From positions 1,981,568 to 2,045,567 of the forward strand of contig NZ_AP019822.1 of the NCBI RefSeq assembly GCF_007990505.1: DNA of 64,000 nt, read 5' to 3'. Under the pieces are notes generated by a model. That model did not search any database, was not told the DNA's origin, and saw nothing but the letters and a program-made list of their open reading frames with translations. This document shows positions 30,867 through 39,384 of this stretch, piece after piece; the stretch's first letter is position 1; each line of letters opens with the position of its first letter. Origin of the DNA: Pseudoleptotrichia goodfellowii (GTDB lineage Bacteria; Fusobacteriota; Fusobacteriia; Fusobacteriales; Leptotrichiaceae). A program made the translations under genes and the position numbers.

Positions 30867-31277
30867 CTAATCAAGAAAATTGTCCAAAAACTCGTCAATA
30901 TCTTCTTCGTCTTCTTCAAAACTTCCTATTTCTTCCAAATCATCCATTTCATCTATACCGACATCATCCAGATCCGATAAATCCTCATCTTCTTTTACAA
31001 CTTTGTCGTATTCTCCGAAATCTTCATTCCAATACATATAATCTTTATCGGTTCCGTAATATTCTTCTTCCCAAATTTCTAAAACTTCATCTTCTTCGTC
31101 TTCATCTAAAATAACCAAATCTTCTTCATTTGTATCATACCAAAAGACTCTTTTAACTCCTGCTTCATTTTCGCAAATCAAATATTCCTTCTCTTTAACT
31201 GTAATATTTGCTAAACATGTAAAATACTCTATATCGTCGTCTATCAACTTCTCAAATTCTTCACCAACAGAGTACAT
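30867..31277 (-). CDS. Acidic DUF1292-like protein
   Basis: This 136-residue protein is very rich in Asp and Glu, especially over the last 60 residues (DEDEEDEVLEIWEEE, then LDDVGIDEMDDLEEIGSFEEDEEDID). The first half (YFTCLANITVKEKEYLICENE) has the alternating pattern of DUF1292 proteins, which are short acidic proteins common near alaS/yrzL in Firmicutes. Role unknown. It lies 15 bp downstream of rlmH. Confidence 0.6.
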   Translation of the reverse strand: MYSVGEEFEKLIDDDIEYFTCLANITVKEKEYLICENEAGVKRVFWYDTNEEDLVILDEDEEDEVLEIWEEEYYGTDKDYMYWNEDFGEYDKVVKEDEDLSDLDDVGIDEMDDLEEIGSFEEDEEDIDEFLDNFLD

Positions 31278-31292
31278 AAGATTCTCCCTCCA

Positions 31293-31763
31293 TTATTTAT
31301 GATATTTTATATTTTTGTTTATTGAAATCCATCTATATATCTGCTCAATCAATATTAATCTCATCAACTGATGCGGAAAAGTAAATGACGAAAAATTCAA
31401 TCTGAAATCAACAATTTCCCTCAATTTATCATTAGCCCCGTTTGAACCGCCTATTATAAAATTTATTTCACTATTTGTCAATGACAATTTTTCAATATTT
31501 CTTGCCATTTCTTCAGATGTTTTTGCTTTCCCCTTTAAATCAAGTAATATATTATAAGACTGATTTCTTTTATTAATTGTATCGATTATCCTGTCAGTTT
31601 CTTTCATAATTGCATTTTCTATTCCCTTATTATCATCTTCTTCAGCCAATTCAATTATATTCAAATTAACATATTTCGATAATCTTTTGGAAAATTCCGA
31701 AATGCCCTCTTTTATATAAGCATCTTTTATTTTACCGATACATATTATACTAATCTTTATCAT
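31293..31763 (-). CDS. rlmH: 23S rRNA (pseudouridine1915-N3)-methyltransferase RlmH
   Basis: This 156-residue SPOUT methyltransferase modifies pseudouridine 1915 in helix 69 of 23S rRNA. Family marks are ICIGKIKDAYIKEGISEFSKRL at the start, the knot segment NFIIGGSNGANDKL and the C-terminal FPHQLMRLILIEQIYRWISI ending NIKYHK. Length and ends match the family. It is the head of a short minus-strand run with the DUF1292-like gene. Confidence 0.95.
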   Translation of the reverse strand: MIKISIICIGKIKDAYIKEGISEFSKRLSKYVNLNIIELAEEDDNKGIENAIMKETDRIIDTINKRNQSYNILLDLKGKAKTSEEMARNIEKLSLTNSEINFIIGGSNGANDKLREIVDFRLNFSSFTFPHQLMRLILIEQIYRWISINKNIKYHK

Positions 31764-31875
31764 ATTTTTCCTTTATTGTCAATTATCTTTTTCAAGTATT
31801 TATTTTATTGACATCATTTTTTATTTTGTTACATACTTGTTACATTGCCATTAAAATAGAATATTTATAAAATTT

Positions 31876-33822
31876 TTATTTTTTCCTTCCGAACATCTTA
31901 TCCAAGTCGTCTTTTGTCAACTTTACTATAATAGGACGACCATGAGGACAAGTGTATTTTCCTACTTCGTGAAGCCTTCTCACCATATTCTGCATTTCGT
32001 TCATATTGAGTTTTTGACCTGCTTTTACTGCACCCTTACACGACATGGAAATAATAATATTCTCTCGCAAATCTTTTATTTCGCTCTCACTTTTCAAATC
32101 CGAAAGCAATTTCAAAAATACATTTTGTATACTGTCTCTAAAGTCAAACGCCGGAACCGCTCTGAACACTATCTCGTTATTGGAAAATTCGTCTATATCA
32201 AAACCGAATTCATTAAATACTTCAATATTATCAAAAATAAGACTTTTTTCAACTTCACTCACTTCCATTTTCTGAGGAAGTAACAAATGCTGAGATTTAT
32301 GCTCTTTACTCGAAAATTTTTCTTTCAATTCTTCATAAAGTATTCTCTCATGGATAATATGCTGATCGTAAATTTCCAATTCATTATTTTTTCTGACAAG
32401 AATATATGTATCGAAAATTTGTCCCAAAACATCATATGTAAATTGCTCCCCTGTATGCTTTTCAAATGTCCCGACTTTATAATCATTTCCTGTTTCACGT
32501 ATACTTTCCTCTTTTATTTCCAATTCTTCCTTTATCTTATCGGATTTTTCAAAAACTTTTTCATTTTTGTTCATTTCTTCAATTATATAATCATCTGTGT
32601 CATGCAATAACCTTGAACTTTCAATTTCTTTATTCTCTTTTATTTCGTTATTTTCTGCATTCGAGCCTATAATTTCTTCTAAAGTTCTTTCCTGAATTTT
32701 ATTCCCGGCTGAAAAATCTCCGTCATGAGTTTCAAAACTGAAAAATTTCTGACTTTCTCCTTTTATAACTTCATCCGAAAATAAATCTTTTATTTTTTCC
32801 TCTTTATTTTCAACATTTATACTTTTTTTCAATAAATCTATATTCGGCTGCCAGCCTTCTCTGTCGCTCTGATAAAAATATTCGTCTATTGCATCTTTTA
32901 TCTGTTTATAAACTATTTTATCATTGGAAAATTTTACAATTTTTTTTGACGGATGAACATTTACATCAATTTCTTTTGGGTCAATATCAAAAAATATAAT
33001 TACAAAAGGATATTTTCCTTTCATCAGTTTTGTATAATATCCGTCTATAACCGCTCTTTCTATTGTGTTGGACTTTACATATCTTTTATTTACATAAGTA
33101 AATATATAATCTTTACTGCTTCTCAATATTTCGACATTACCGAGATAACCGTATTCAAATTTTTTCAGATTTCTTAAAACCGATTTTCCGAAAAGCTCAA
33201 GTATTGCATTTTCTATTCCTTTTCCGCTTGTATTTATACTTTGTTTTCCGTCAAATTCCAATGTAAAAGCAACATCACTGTTAGCAAGTGCTTCTTTTAA
33301 TACAATATCCTTTATTTTGTTGTATTCTGTAGACTCTTTCCTCAAAAACTTCTTTCTCGCCGGAGTATTATAAAATAAGTCTCTTACTTCTATTTCAGTT
33401 CCTATATTTCTTGAAACTTCTTCAAATTTTCTGACTACTCCTCCATAACTTGCTATTTTATATCCTGTGGAGCTATTCTCCGAACGTGTTGTTATCGTAA
33501 GTTTGGATACTGCCGCAATAGATGCCAGTGCCTCTCCTCTAAATCCGTAAGTATTTAAATTAAATACATCATCTTTTGTTGAAATTTTTGAAGTAGCATG
33601 TCTTTCAATAGAAAGTAAAGTATCGTCTTTGTCCATTCCTATACCGTTATCATTTATTTTGACATCCATTCCGCCTTTAAAAACTTCTATTTTTATAATA
33701 GTAGCTTTCGCATCAAGAGAATTTTCTATCATTTCTTTTATCATTGATGCCGGATTTTCCACTACTTCTCCTGCCGCAATTATATTCGACACACTTTCAT
33801 CCAAAATTTTTATATATCCCAT
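31876..33822 (-). CDS. mutL: DNA mismatch repair endonuclease MutL
   Basis: This 648-residue protein has an amino-terminal GHKL ATPase (IAAGEVVENPASMIKEMIENS near residue 15, NDNGIGM, GFRGEALASIAAVSKL near 93) and a transducer domain up to about residue 330. A charged linker of about 120 residues leads to the C-terminal dimerisation/endonuclease domain. The nicking motif is present as YDQHIIHERILYEE (DQHxxxExxxxE, with Ile for the usual Ala) and the zinc-site motif CPHGRP is near residue 625. MutL therefore likely nicks DNA itself, as in organisms without MutH. The candidate RNA at 33,997-34,078 lies 175 bp upstream. Confidence 0.93.
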   Translation of the reverse strand: MGYIKILDESVSNIIAAGEVVENPASMIKEMIENSLDAKATIIKIEVFKGGMDVKINDNGIGMDKDDTLLSIERHATSKISTKDDVFNLNTYGFRGEALASIAAVSKLTITTRSENSSTGYKIASYGGVVRKFEEVSRNIGTEIEVRDLFYNTPARKKFLRKESTEYNKIKDIVLKEALANSDVAFTLEFDGKQSINTSGKGIENAILELFGKSVLRNLKKFEYGYLGNVEILRSSKDYIFTYVNKRYVKSNTIERAVIDGYYTKLMKGKYPFVIIFFDIDPKEIDVNVHPSKKIVKFSNDKIVYKQIKDAIDEYFYQSDREGWQPNIDLLKKSINVENKEEKIKDLFSDEVIKGESQKFFSFETHDGDFSAGNKIQERTLEEIIGSNAENNEIKENKEIESSRLLHDTDDYIIEEMNKNEKVFEKSDKIKEELEIKEESIRETGNDYKVGTFEKHTGEQFTYDVLGQIFDTYILVRKNNELEIYDQHIIHERILYEELKEKFSSKEHKSQHLLLPQKMEVSEVEKSLIFDNIEVFNEFGFDIDEFSNNEIVFRAVPAFDFRDSIQNVFLKLLSDLKSESEIKDLRENIIISMSCKGAVKAGQKLNMNEMQNMVRRLHEVGKYTCPHGRPIIVKLTKDDLDKMFGRKK

Positions 33823-33996
33823 TATATTGAACTGCTCCTTATATTTGTTTTTCTATTTTCACTTTGATTATACCTCAAAAATCTTTTTATTCATATATAA
33901 TTTTGCTTTTTCTTTCAATAATTTAAAATTTTTTAAGATATTCTATATTATCATCATTTACTGTATATAATTTCATTTAATCCGACTCATTCTTCT

Positions 33997-34078
33997 AAAA
34001 AAGCCGCCTTTTAGGCAGCTCAAATTTATAGTCTCTTCACTTAAAGGCGACGGAACACCTGAATTTAATCTTTTTCTT
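33997..34078 (-). ncRNA. Candidate small RNA or leader with own promoter and terminator
   Basis: A consensus promoter (34,085-34,113) predicts a start near 34,078 and a strong intrinsic terminator ends at about 33,997, giving a transcript of about 82 nt with no credible ORF. AGGTG can pair with CGCCT around a 6-base loop in the 5' half. The same GTCGCCT segment could also pair over 7 bases with AGGCGGC, the 3' arm of the terminator, so two alternative folds exist. It could be a free small RNA or an attenuator for mutL. I do not recognise a named family. Confidence 0.55.
34003..34020 (-). terminator. Terminator of the candidate small RNA
   Basis: On the minus strand AGCTGCCT pairs with AGGCGGCT across a short AAA loop (34,020-34,003), with one G-T pair, followed by six T residues. 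It is one of the strongest intrinsic terminators in the window. Confidence 0.8.
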
Positions 34079-34084
34079 ATTTAA

Positions 34085-34113
34085 AGTATAGTGGATTCTC
34101 TATTTTTTGTCAA
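34085..34113 (-). promoter_or_regulatory. Consensus promoter downstream of ribBA
   Basis: Minus-strand TTGACA (34,113-34,108), a 17 bp spacer and TATACT (34,090-34,085). It starts 13 bp past the ribBA stop codon, so it is not the ribBA promoter; it reads into the candidate RNA at 33,997-34,078. Confidence 0.7.
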
Positions 34114-34125
34114 GAGATAAATCTT

Positions 34126-35346
34126 TTATAATTCTTGAATAAAAATATGTCCCATTTTCTCTTTTTTTGTTTTCAAATATTTTTTATCAAATTCATTAAA
34201 TTTTATTTCGATTGCTTCCCTTGCTACAACCTTTATCCCGTATTTTTTCAATCCTTCTATTTTCAAAGGATTATTTGTTTTTAAGGATATCGACTTTACC
34301 TTGAGATCCTTTATTATTTGTGCTGCTACCGCGTAATCTCTTAAATCTTCCTGAAATCCCAACTGATGATTAGCCTCTACAGTATCATATCCTTCATCTT
34401 GCAATTTGTACGCTTTCAGTTTGTTGATTATTCCGATACCTCGTCCTTCCTGTCTTAAATAAATCAGCAATCCTTCTCCTTTTTCTTCTATTTCTTTTAA
34501 AGATCTGTGAAGCTGCTCCTGACAATCACAACGTTTGGAACCGAACACATCCCCGGTTAAACATTCAGAATGAAGTCTGACACTTACATTTTCCTTATTT
34601 CTTATATCTCCTTTAATAACTGCTATATACTCTTTATTTTCAATTTTATCACTATATCCGACAAAATCAAAATTTCCGAATTTTGTAAAAATGTTTACTT
34701 CTGCCTCTTTTTTTACTAATTTTTCGTTATTTTTTCTATACAATATTAAATCGTCTATTGTTATTATTTTCAGATTGTATTTTGTACAAAATTCAAATAA
34801 CTCGTCTCTTCTCGCCATAGTTCCGTCTTCATTTAAGATTTCCATTATTACACCTACTTCTGAAAATCCAGCTATTCTTGATAAATCCACAGCTGCTTCG
34901 GTATGTCCTTTTCTTTCCAACACTCCCTTTTCTTTAGCAATTAAAGGAAAAATATGCCCGGGTTTTCTGAAATCTTTTGCTTTTTTCTCCAAATTCCCCA
35001 AATCGGTAATTGTTTTCAATCTGTCTGCAACGGATATTCCTGTAACTGTTCCTTCATAAGCATCAACAGAAGTAGTAAAAGCTGTTTCATGATGATCAGT
35101 GTTTACTCTGTTCATAGGACCCAGCTCCAGTTCTTCCGCTCTTCTTCGGGATAAAGGAACGCACATCAATCCTCTTGCTTTATTTATCATAAAATTTATC
35201 ATCTTATAAGTAGCCGACTGAGCAGGCAAAAACAGATCTCCTTCATTTTCCCTGTCTTCGTCATCTACAATTACTATAACTTTCCCTTTCTTTATATCTT
35301 CCAATGCTTCTTCTATCGTGTTAAATTTACTGTCCATTTTTTTCAC
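34126..35346 (-). CDS. ribBA: Bifunctional DHBP synthase / GTP cyclohydrolase II
   Basis: This 406-residue fusion supplies both riboflavin precursors. The RibB half (about 1-205) makes dihydroxybutanone phosphate from ribulose 5-phosphate (DDEDRENEGDLFLPAQ, then NTDHHETAFTTSVD). The RibA half opens the GTP ring (HSECLTGDVFGSKRCDCQEQL with zinc cysteines, RQEGRGIGIINKLKAY). All motifs are intact. It is the last gene of the rib operon, 14 bp after ribE. Confidence 0.97.
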   Translation of the reverse strand: MKKMDSKFNTIEEALEDIKKGKVIVIVDDEDRENEGDLFLPAQSATYKMINFMINKARGLMCVPLSRRRAEELELGPMNRVNTDHHETAFTTSVDAYEGTVTGISVADRLKTITDLGNLEKKAKDFRKPGHIFPLIAKEKGVLERKGHTEAAVDLSRIAGFSEVGVIMEILNEDGTMARRDELFEFCTKYNLKIITIDDLILYRKNNEKLVKKEAEVNIFTKFGNFDFVGYSDKIENKEYIAVIKGDIRNKENVSVRLHSECLTGDVFGSKRCDCQEQLHRSLKEIEEKGEGLLIYLRQEGRGIGIINKLKAYKLQDEGYDTVEANHQLGFQEDLRDYAVAAQIIKDLKVKSISLKTNNPLKIEGLKKYGIKVVAREAIEIKFNEFDKKYLKTKKEKMGHIFIQEL

Positions 35347-35360
35347 CTCTTTTTGTTTTG

Positions 35361-36032
35361 TTAAAAACCGTTTTCTCTTAAAAATTCAGGTGTTATTTTC
35401 GATTTTCTATTTTGCTCTTTTTCATATTCAGAAAATTTCAAAATTTTTTCTACATATTTTCCAAATAAATCCGTTTCGACATTTACAAAATCTCCTGATT
35501 TTTTTCCTCCTAAAATAATATTTTTTATTGTATGAGGAATTAATGATACCGAAAACGTTCTTTTTTCATCATTTACATCTATTACTGTCAAACTTGCTCC
35601 GTCTATCGTTATTCTCCCTTTTTCTACAATATATTGCATGTATTTTTTATCTTTTTCTTCTAAATAAAATACATAAATTTTTGCTATCCCTTTAGAAATA
35701 ATTGATAAAATTTCAGCTTCACAGTCTACATCACCCATAACAAGATGTCCTCCAAGAAATGTGGATAATGTTACGGATTTTTCAAGATTTACTTTTTCTC
35801 CTGTTTTCAGTCTTTTCAGTCCGCTCCTTTTTATCGTCTCAAACATTACGTCAGCAGTAAAAGTATTTTTACTGAAAGAAGTTACTGTAAGACACACTCC
35901 GTTTACAGCTATACTGTCGCCTCTCTCAACTTTTTCAGCTACATTGTTTCCTTTTATCGTTATCTCCATTCCTAAAGGCTTTTTCAAAACATTAATAACT
36001 TCTCCCGGTCCTTCTATTAATCCTGTAAACAT
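35361..36032 (-). CDS. ribE: Riboflavin synthase alpha subunit
   Basis: This 223-residue enzyme has two homologous lumazine-binding beta-barrels: MFTGLIEGPGEV with SIAVNGVCLTVTSF in the first and GHLVMGDVDC with ITIDGASLTVIDV in the second. It dismutates two 6,7-dimethyl-8-ribityllumazine molecules to riboflavin. It is complete, between ribD and ribBA. The short tail after residue 200 (YEKEQNRKSKITPEFLRENG) is the family's usual C-terminal helix. Confidence 0.95.
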   Translation of the reverse strand: MFTGLIEGPGEVINVLKKPLGMEITIKGNNVAEKVERGDSIAVNGVCLTVTSFSKNTFTADVMFETIKRSGLKRLKTGEKVNLEKSVTLSTFLGGHLVMGDVDCEAEILSIISKGIAKIYVFYLEEKDKKYMQYIVEKGRITIDGASLTVIDVNDEKRTFSVSLIPHTIKNIILGGKKSGDFVNVETDLFGKYVEKILKFSEYEKEQNRKSKITPEFLRENGF

Positions 36033-36040
36033 ATTTTCTC

Positions 36041-37183
36041 CTAACTTTCATCATACTTTTTGAAATAAAACTCTACTCCTATATTATTATCATAGATATT
36101 ATATTTTATATTATTCAAAGTTATTGCTTCATCAGTATTTATTTTTGTAAATCCTGAAATGAATGATTTTGCTGTTTTGTCTCCAAATATTTTATTGGAA
36201 ATAAAAATTTCTCCTCCATCAATAACTTTTTCGGAAAAAGCCTTCGATATGAGTTTTTCTCCTCCTTCAAGCAATACCGAGTCGATTCCTTCTTTTCCTA
36301 TTTCCTCCAAAATATCCCTCATAAGAAAATTTTTTCCTTTTAAAAAAATAAATTTTAATTTTTTTCTCTCTTTAAATATTTTGACTTTATCACTATTCTT
36401 GTTTATAACAGAAGTAACAATTACAGTTTTCCCATCGCTGTTATTTTTTATAATATTGTAATCTTCAGTTATTCTTAAATTCGGATCGATTATTATTCTG
36501 AAAGGATCGACTCCGTTTTCTATTCTTGCCGTCAAACTCGGATTATCATATAAAACTGTATTTATCCCTACCATTATTCCCATAAATTTATTTCTGTAAT
36601 ATTGAACTTTTTCTCTTGCTTTTTCATTAGTTATCCATTTAGACTCACCGTTTGAAAGAGCTATTTTTCCGTCCAGAGTTATACCGCATTTTAAAAATAA
36701 ATAAGGAATTTTTGATTTTATATACTTAAAAAAGACTTGATTTAACTCATCACATTCTTTTTTCAAAACATTTTCGGTTACTTCTATCCCTGAATTTTTA
36801 AGCATTTCAATTCCTTTTCCTGCAACTTCTGGATTAGGGTCACCCGAACCTATAACACACCTTTTTATTCCTGCTTTTATAATCTTTTCAGCACAGGGAG
36901 GTGTTTTTCCGTAATGAGAACAAGGCTCCAGAGTTACATAGATAGTAGCACTTTCTGTCTCTTCTCCTGCATTTTCAATGGCATGAACTTCTGCGTGAGC
37001 TTCTCCGAACATTTTATGATAGCCCTCTCCTATAATTTTGCCGTCTTTCACTATAACAGCTCCTACCAGAGGATTGGGATTTACCCTCCCCAATCCTTTT
37101 TTTGCAAGTTCCAAAGCTATTTTCATATATTTGACATCTTCATTGTTAACATTATAGTCCTTTTCATTAATTTTTTTATTCAT
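36041..37183 (-). CDS. ribD: Bifunctional pyrimidine deaminase/reductase RibD
   Basis: This 380-residue enzyme performs steps two and three of riboflavin synthesis. The amino-terminal cytidine-deaminase-like domain has the zinc motif HAEVHAIENAG and PCSHYGKTPPCAEKI. The C-terminal reductase domain starts near residue 160 (LFLKCGITLDGKIALSNGESKWIT) and keeps the VLLEGGEKLISK segment. The amino end is about 20 residues longer than most (KKINEKDYNVNNED), so a later start is possible, although the neighbouring gene is 31 bp away. Confidence 0.95.
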   Translation of the reverse strand: MNKKINEKDYNVNNEDVKYMKIALELAKKGLGRVNPNPLVGAVIVKDGKIIGEGYHKMFGEAHAEVHAIENAGEETESATIYVTLEPCSHYGKTPPCAEKIIKAGIKRCVIGSGDPNPEVAGKGIEMLKNSGIEVTENVLKKECDELNQVFFKYIKSKIPYLFLKCGITLDGKIALSNGESKWITNEKAREKVQYYRNKFMGIMVGINTVLYDNPSLTARIENGVDPFRIIIDPNLRITEDYNIIKNNSDGKTVIVTSVINKNSDKVKIFKERKKLKFIFLKGKNFLMRDILEEIGKEGIDSVLLEGGEKLISKAFSEKVIDGGEIFISNKIFGDKTAKSFISGFTKINTDEAITLNNIKYNIYDNNIGVEFYFKKYDES

Positions 37184-37214
37184 AATCTTTTCTATCTTTC
37201 TATAATTTTAATTT

Positions 37215-37691
37215 TTATACTATTTCTTTCATCAGATTTGCCATTTCAATCGCTGCAAATGCCGCTTCCGAACCTTTATTTCCTGCCTTTGTTCCTGCTC
37301 TTTCTATTGCTTCCTCTATATTATTCGTAGTCAATACTCCGAATATAACAGGAATATCGTATTGTAAAGATAATTGAGCAACACCTTTGGATACCTCTGC
37401 ACAAACATAATCAAAATGAGGTGTAGATCCTTTTATTACCGCTCCGAGAGTTATTATTGCATCATATTTTTTTGCATTTATCATCTTTTTGACTATAAGA
37501 GGTATTTCAAATGCTCCCGGTACCCAAGCAATTTCGATACTTTCTTCAAGAACTTCATTTCTCTTAAGTACATCCGTTGCACCTTCGACTAATTTTGAAG
37601 TAATAAATTCGTTAAACCTTCCTGCTACAATACCGATTTTTAAATCTTTTCCATTAAACTTCCCTTCAAATTTTTTCATTTTTCCTCCCAA
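37215..37691 (-). CDS. ribH: 6,7-dimethyl-8-ribityllumazine synthase
   Basis: This 158-residue subunit of the icosahedral lumazine synthase condenses the RibD and RibB products. Motifs include [49 protein letters not shown] with the catalytic His, and [23 protein letters not shown]. It is the first gene of the rib operon, directly under the FMN riboswitch leader. The ATG at 37,691 has GGGAGG upstream; an in-frame ATG four codons later (MKKFEGK) is possible. Confidence 0.96.
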   Translation of the reverse strand: MGGKMKKFEGKFNGKDLKIGIVAGRFNEFITSKLVEGATDVLKRNEVLEESIEIAWVPGAFEIPLIVKKMINAKKYDAIITLGAVIKGSTPHFDYVCAEVSKGVAQLSLQYDIPVIFGVLTTNNIEEAIERAGTKAGNKGSEAAFAAIEMANLMKEIV

Positions 37692-37723
37692 AATAATTTT
37701 ATTTAAAACAATTTTCAGGTAAT

Positions 37724-37748
37724 AAAAAACAGGATTAATTAAAATCCC
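37724..37748 (-). terminator. Expression-platform terminator of the FMN riboswitch leader
   Basis: On the minus strand GGGATT (37,748-37,743) pairs with AATCCT (37,736-37,731), followed by GTTTTTT, about 30 bp before ribH. A second hairpin with perfect 9-bp arms TTAATCAGG/CCTGATTAA lies at 37,802-37,841 and could take part in the switch. Confidence 0.5.
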
Positions 37749-37959
37749 GGGACTTTTAATAATATAATAACAGTTTTTTATTCAGAATTACTTTAACCAA
37801 TTTAATCAGGAAATTTTTTAAATAACAAACTGCCTGATTAATTATATATAATTCGGATATTTTTAATAATTCCTGCTTTTAATAAAAATTTCAACTCAAA
37901 AATGGGTTATTTATAAGCACGATTATTTCTAACAAAAATAACTATTATTTATATTCTAA

Positions 37960-38066
37960 CTTCTTCCATCTAGACTTTACTATCGGTACCGGAATTTAAC
38001 CGGTTCATGCTCATAAAAGCTCGCGGACTATACCGCCGGTCGGGAATTTCACCCTGCCCTGAAGTT
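37960..38066 (-). ncRNA. FMN riboswitch (RFN element)
   Basis: The minus strand carries the canonical RFN core. CTTCAGGGCAGGGTGAAATT opens at 38,066, then CCGACCGGCGGTA, the GAGC...GAGCATGAACCGGTT helix, AATTCCGGTACCGATAGTAAAG and the closing GGAAGAAG near 37,961, complementary to the opening strand. It binds FMN and shuts down the rib genes when FMN is plentiful. The leader from promoter to ribH is about 390 nt. Confidence 0.95.
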
Positions 38067-38084
38067 TAATTGTTTTATGACAAT

Positions 38085-38113
38085 ATTCTATAATATTTTT
38101 CGGATTTTGTCAA
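38085..38113 (-). promoter_or_regulatory. Promoter of the rib operon
   Basis: Minus-strand TTGACA (38,113-38,108), a 17 bp spacer and TAGAAT (38,090-38,085), placing the start about 12 nt before the riboswitch core. Confidence 0.7.
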
Positions 38114-38159
38114 AAAAATGTATATACAGGGACGGAGTAAAATTTTTAGGAGTAAAAAA

Positions 38160-39044
38160 TCATTGATAATATTCAAATTCCATAGGATCTAAAGGCTTTC
38201 CGTCAATCATTATCTCAAAATGCAAATGCGGTCCTGTAGACATTCCTGTGCTTCCTACGTTTCCGAGTATATACCCTTGTGAAACTATTTCTCCCTTTTC
38301 CACCGATATTTTACTTAAGTGAGCATATCTCGTTACAATACCTTTTTCCGAAGTAACTTCTACCATTTTTCCGTAATTTCCTTTTTCTCCTGAATAAGTG
38401 ACGATACCTTTTACAGCCGACCTCACTTCAGCTCCGAATTTTTCTCCGATATCTATTCCTCTGTGAAATTTTCTCTCTTTCAAAATAGGATGTATTCTTT
38501 CTCCGTATTTACTTGTTATATTTTGAGAGCCTACAGGCCAATAAAACTTTTCTGATATTCCCTGACTTTTAATATCTTCTCTTTCATAGTTATCAATCCT
38601 TGTATTATATTTTGTGTAATATATTGCCGAATTTCTATTTTCATTCTTTGCGTATGCTTTTCTCGCAGCACTCTCGTTTCTGATCGAGATAATATTTCTC
38701 TTTGCTTCTCTCTCGATTTTCTCTCCAATAGAAATCTTTAAATCTTTCTGTTCTGTTTCTTCTTGAATTTTATTATCTTTTAATTTTTCCGTTTCCTCAT
38801 GAAGTGAATTTTTCACATTTTCTCTTGTATTATTACTTTCCGTTTTATATACATTCTGCTTTTTTGAAGTTGCATAAATATTCTCTGTGTGACTTGTTTG
38901 AAATATAAAAACCATAAGAAACACGGCAATTAAGCCGATAAATACAATCGTGTTTTTATTTTCAATATTCTTAAATTTTTCTGAAAATTTTGACTTCTTA
39001 CAGAAATTTTCTTTATACCCCTCTATTTTCTTGATCAACCCCAT
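38160..39044 (-). CDS. M23 family (LytM-type) peptidoglycan endopeptidase, membrane anchored
   Basis: This 294-residue protein has one transmembrane helix near residues 33-50, a charged periplasmic linker to about residue 165, and a C-terminal LytM/M23 zinc peptidase domain. Metal-binding motifs are KFHRGIDIG (HxxxD) and GPHLHFEI (HxH), and the GSTGMSTGPHLHFE block is typical. It probably cuts peptide crosslinks or activates amidases. All zinc residues are present, so it is likely active rather than a degenerate activator. It lies upstream of the rib leader on the same strand with a separate transcript likely. Confidence 0.9.
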   Translation of the reverse strand: MGLIKKIEGYKENFCKKSKFSEKFKNIENKNTIVFIGLIAVFLMVFIFQTSHTENIYATSKKQNVYKTESNNTRENVKNSLHEETEKLKDNKIQEETEQKDLKISIGEKIEREAKRNIISIRNESAARKAYAKNENRNSAIYYTKYNTRIDNYEREDIKSQGISEKFYWPVGSQNITSKYGERIHPILKERKFHRGIDIGEKFGAEVRSAVKGIVTYSGEKGNYGKMVEVTSEKGIVTRYAHLSKISVEKGEIVSQGYILGNVGSTGMSTGPHLHFEIMIDGKPLDPMEFEYYQ

Positions 39045-39157
39045 ATTTTATTTCACCTTTACAAATGATTAATTTTAAATTAATTATATATTATTTTGGG
39101 GAATTTGTAAAGAGTTTTTTTTAAAGGATTTTTTATTACCATTTGCTTATCTTTGTT

Positions 39158-39259
39158 TAGAAATTATTTACTATATTTACACTACTCTCAAACAAAAATG
39201 TAGAGCTAACTATAATTTTATAAGTTTGAATACTATCTGAATTTACACTACTCTCAAAC
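39158..39259 (-). CRISPR. Minimal type II-like CRISPR: two repeats, one 30-nt spacer, no cas genes in the window
   Basis: Read on the minus strand, a 36-nt repeat (39,259-39,224) begins GTTTGAGAGTAGTGTAAAT and ends TCAAAC, giving 6-bp complementary ends. A 30-nt spacer (39,223-39,194) follows. A second repeat (39,193-39,158) keeps the first 19 bases exactly and has a diverged 3' half. The 66-bp period, the 36+30 geometry, the GTTTGAGAGT start common in type II repeats and decay confined to the last repeat all fit a CRISPR remnant. With only two copies, a chance or other direct repeat is not excluded. Confidence 0.6.
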
Positions 39260-39333
39260 CTATATTTTATTTTTTGCAACCCAAATTTTCATTTTTTTTA
39301 ATTACTATATTAACTGTTTTGTCCTCTAAAAAT

Positions 39334-39362
39334 TTGACATTCCCTCCCCAATCAATTATAAT
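39334..39362 (+). promoter_or_regulatory. Consensus promoter of the DIP1984-family gene
   Basis: TTGACA (39,334-39,339), a 17 bp spacer and TATAAT (39,357-39,362): a perfect consensus, followed by GGAGG and the ATG at 39,385. The predicted leader is about 16 nt. Confidence 0.75.
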
Positions 39363-39384
39363 AAAATAAAAACGGAGGTTTCAT

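Noticed and set aside
34003-34078. Assigning the candidate RNA to SRP RNA, 6S or a known riboswitch
   Set aside because: It lacks the SRP GGAAG tetraloop context, is too short for 6S, and does not match the conserved cores of the FMN, TPP, SAM, fluoride or preQ1 classes as I know them.
37802-37841. Perfect 9-bp hairpin in the rib leader as a separate terminator
   Set aside because: It has a 22-base loop and no T tract after it; it was kept only as a possible part of the riboswitch expression platform.
39175-39259. Reading the repeat pair as a transposon end or ordinary terminator
   Set aside because: The copies are direct, not inverted, and their 66-bp period fits repeat plus spacer better. 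Kept as a CRISPR candidate with moderate confidence.
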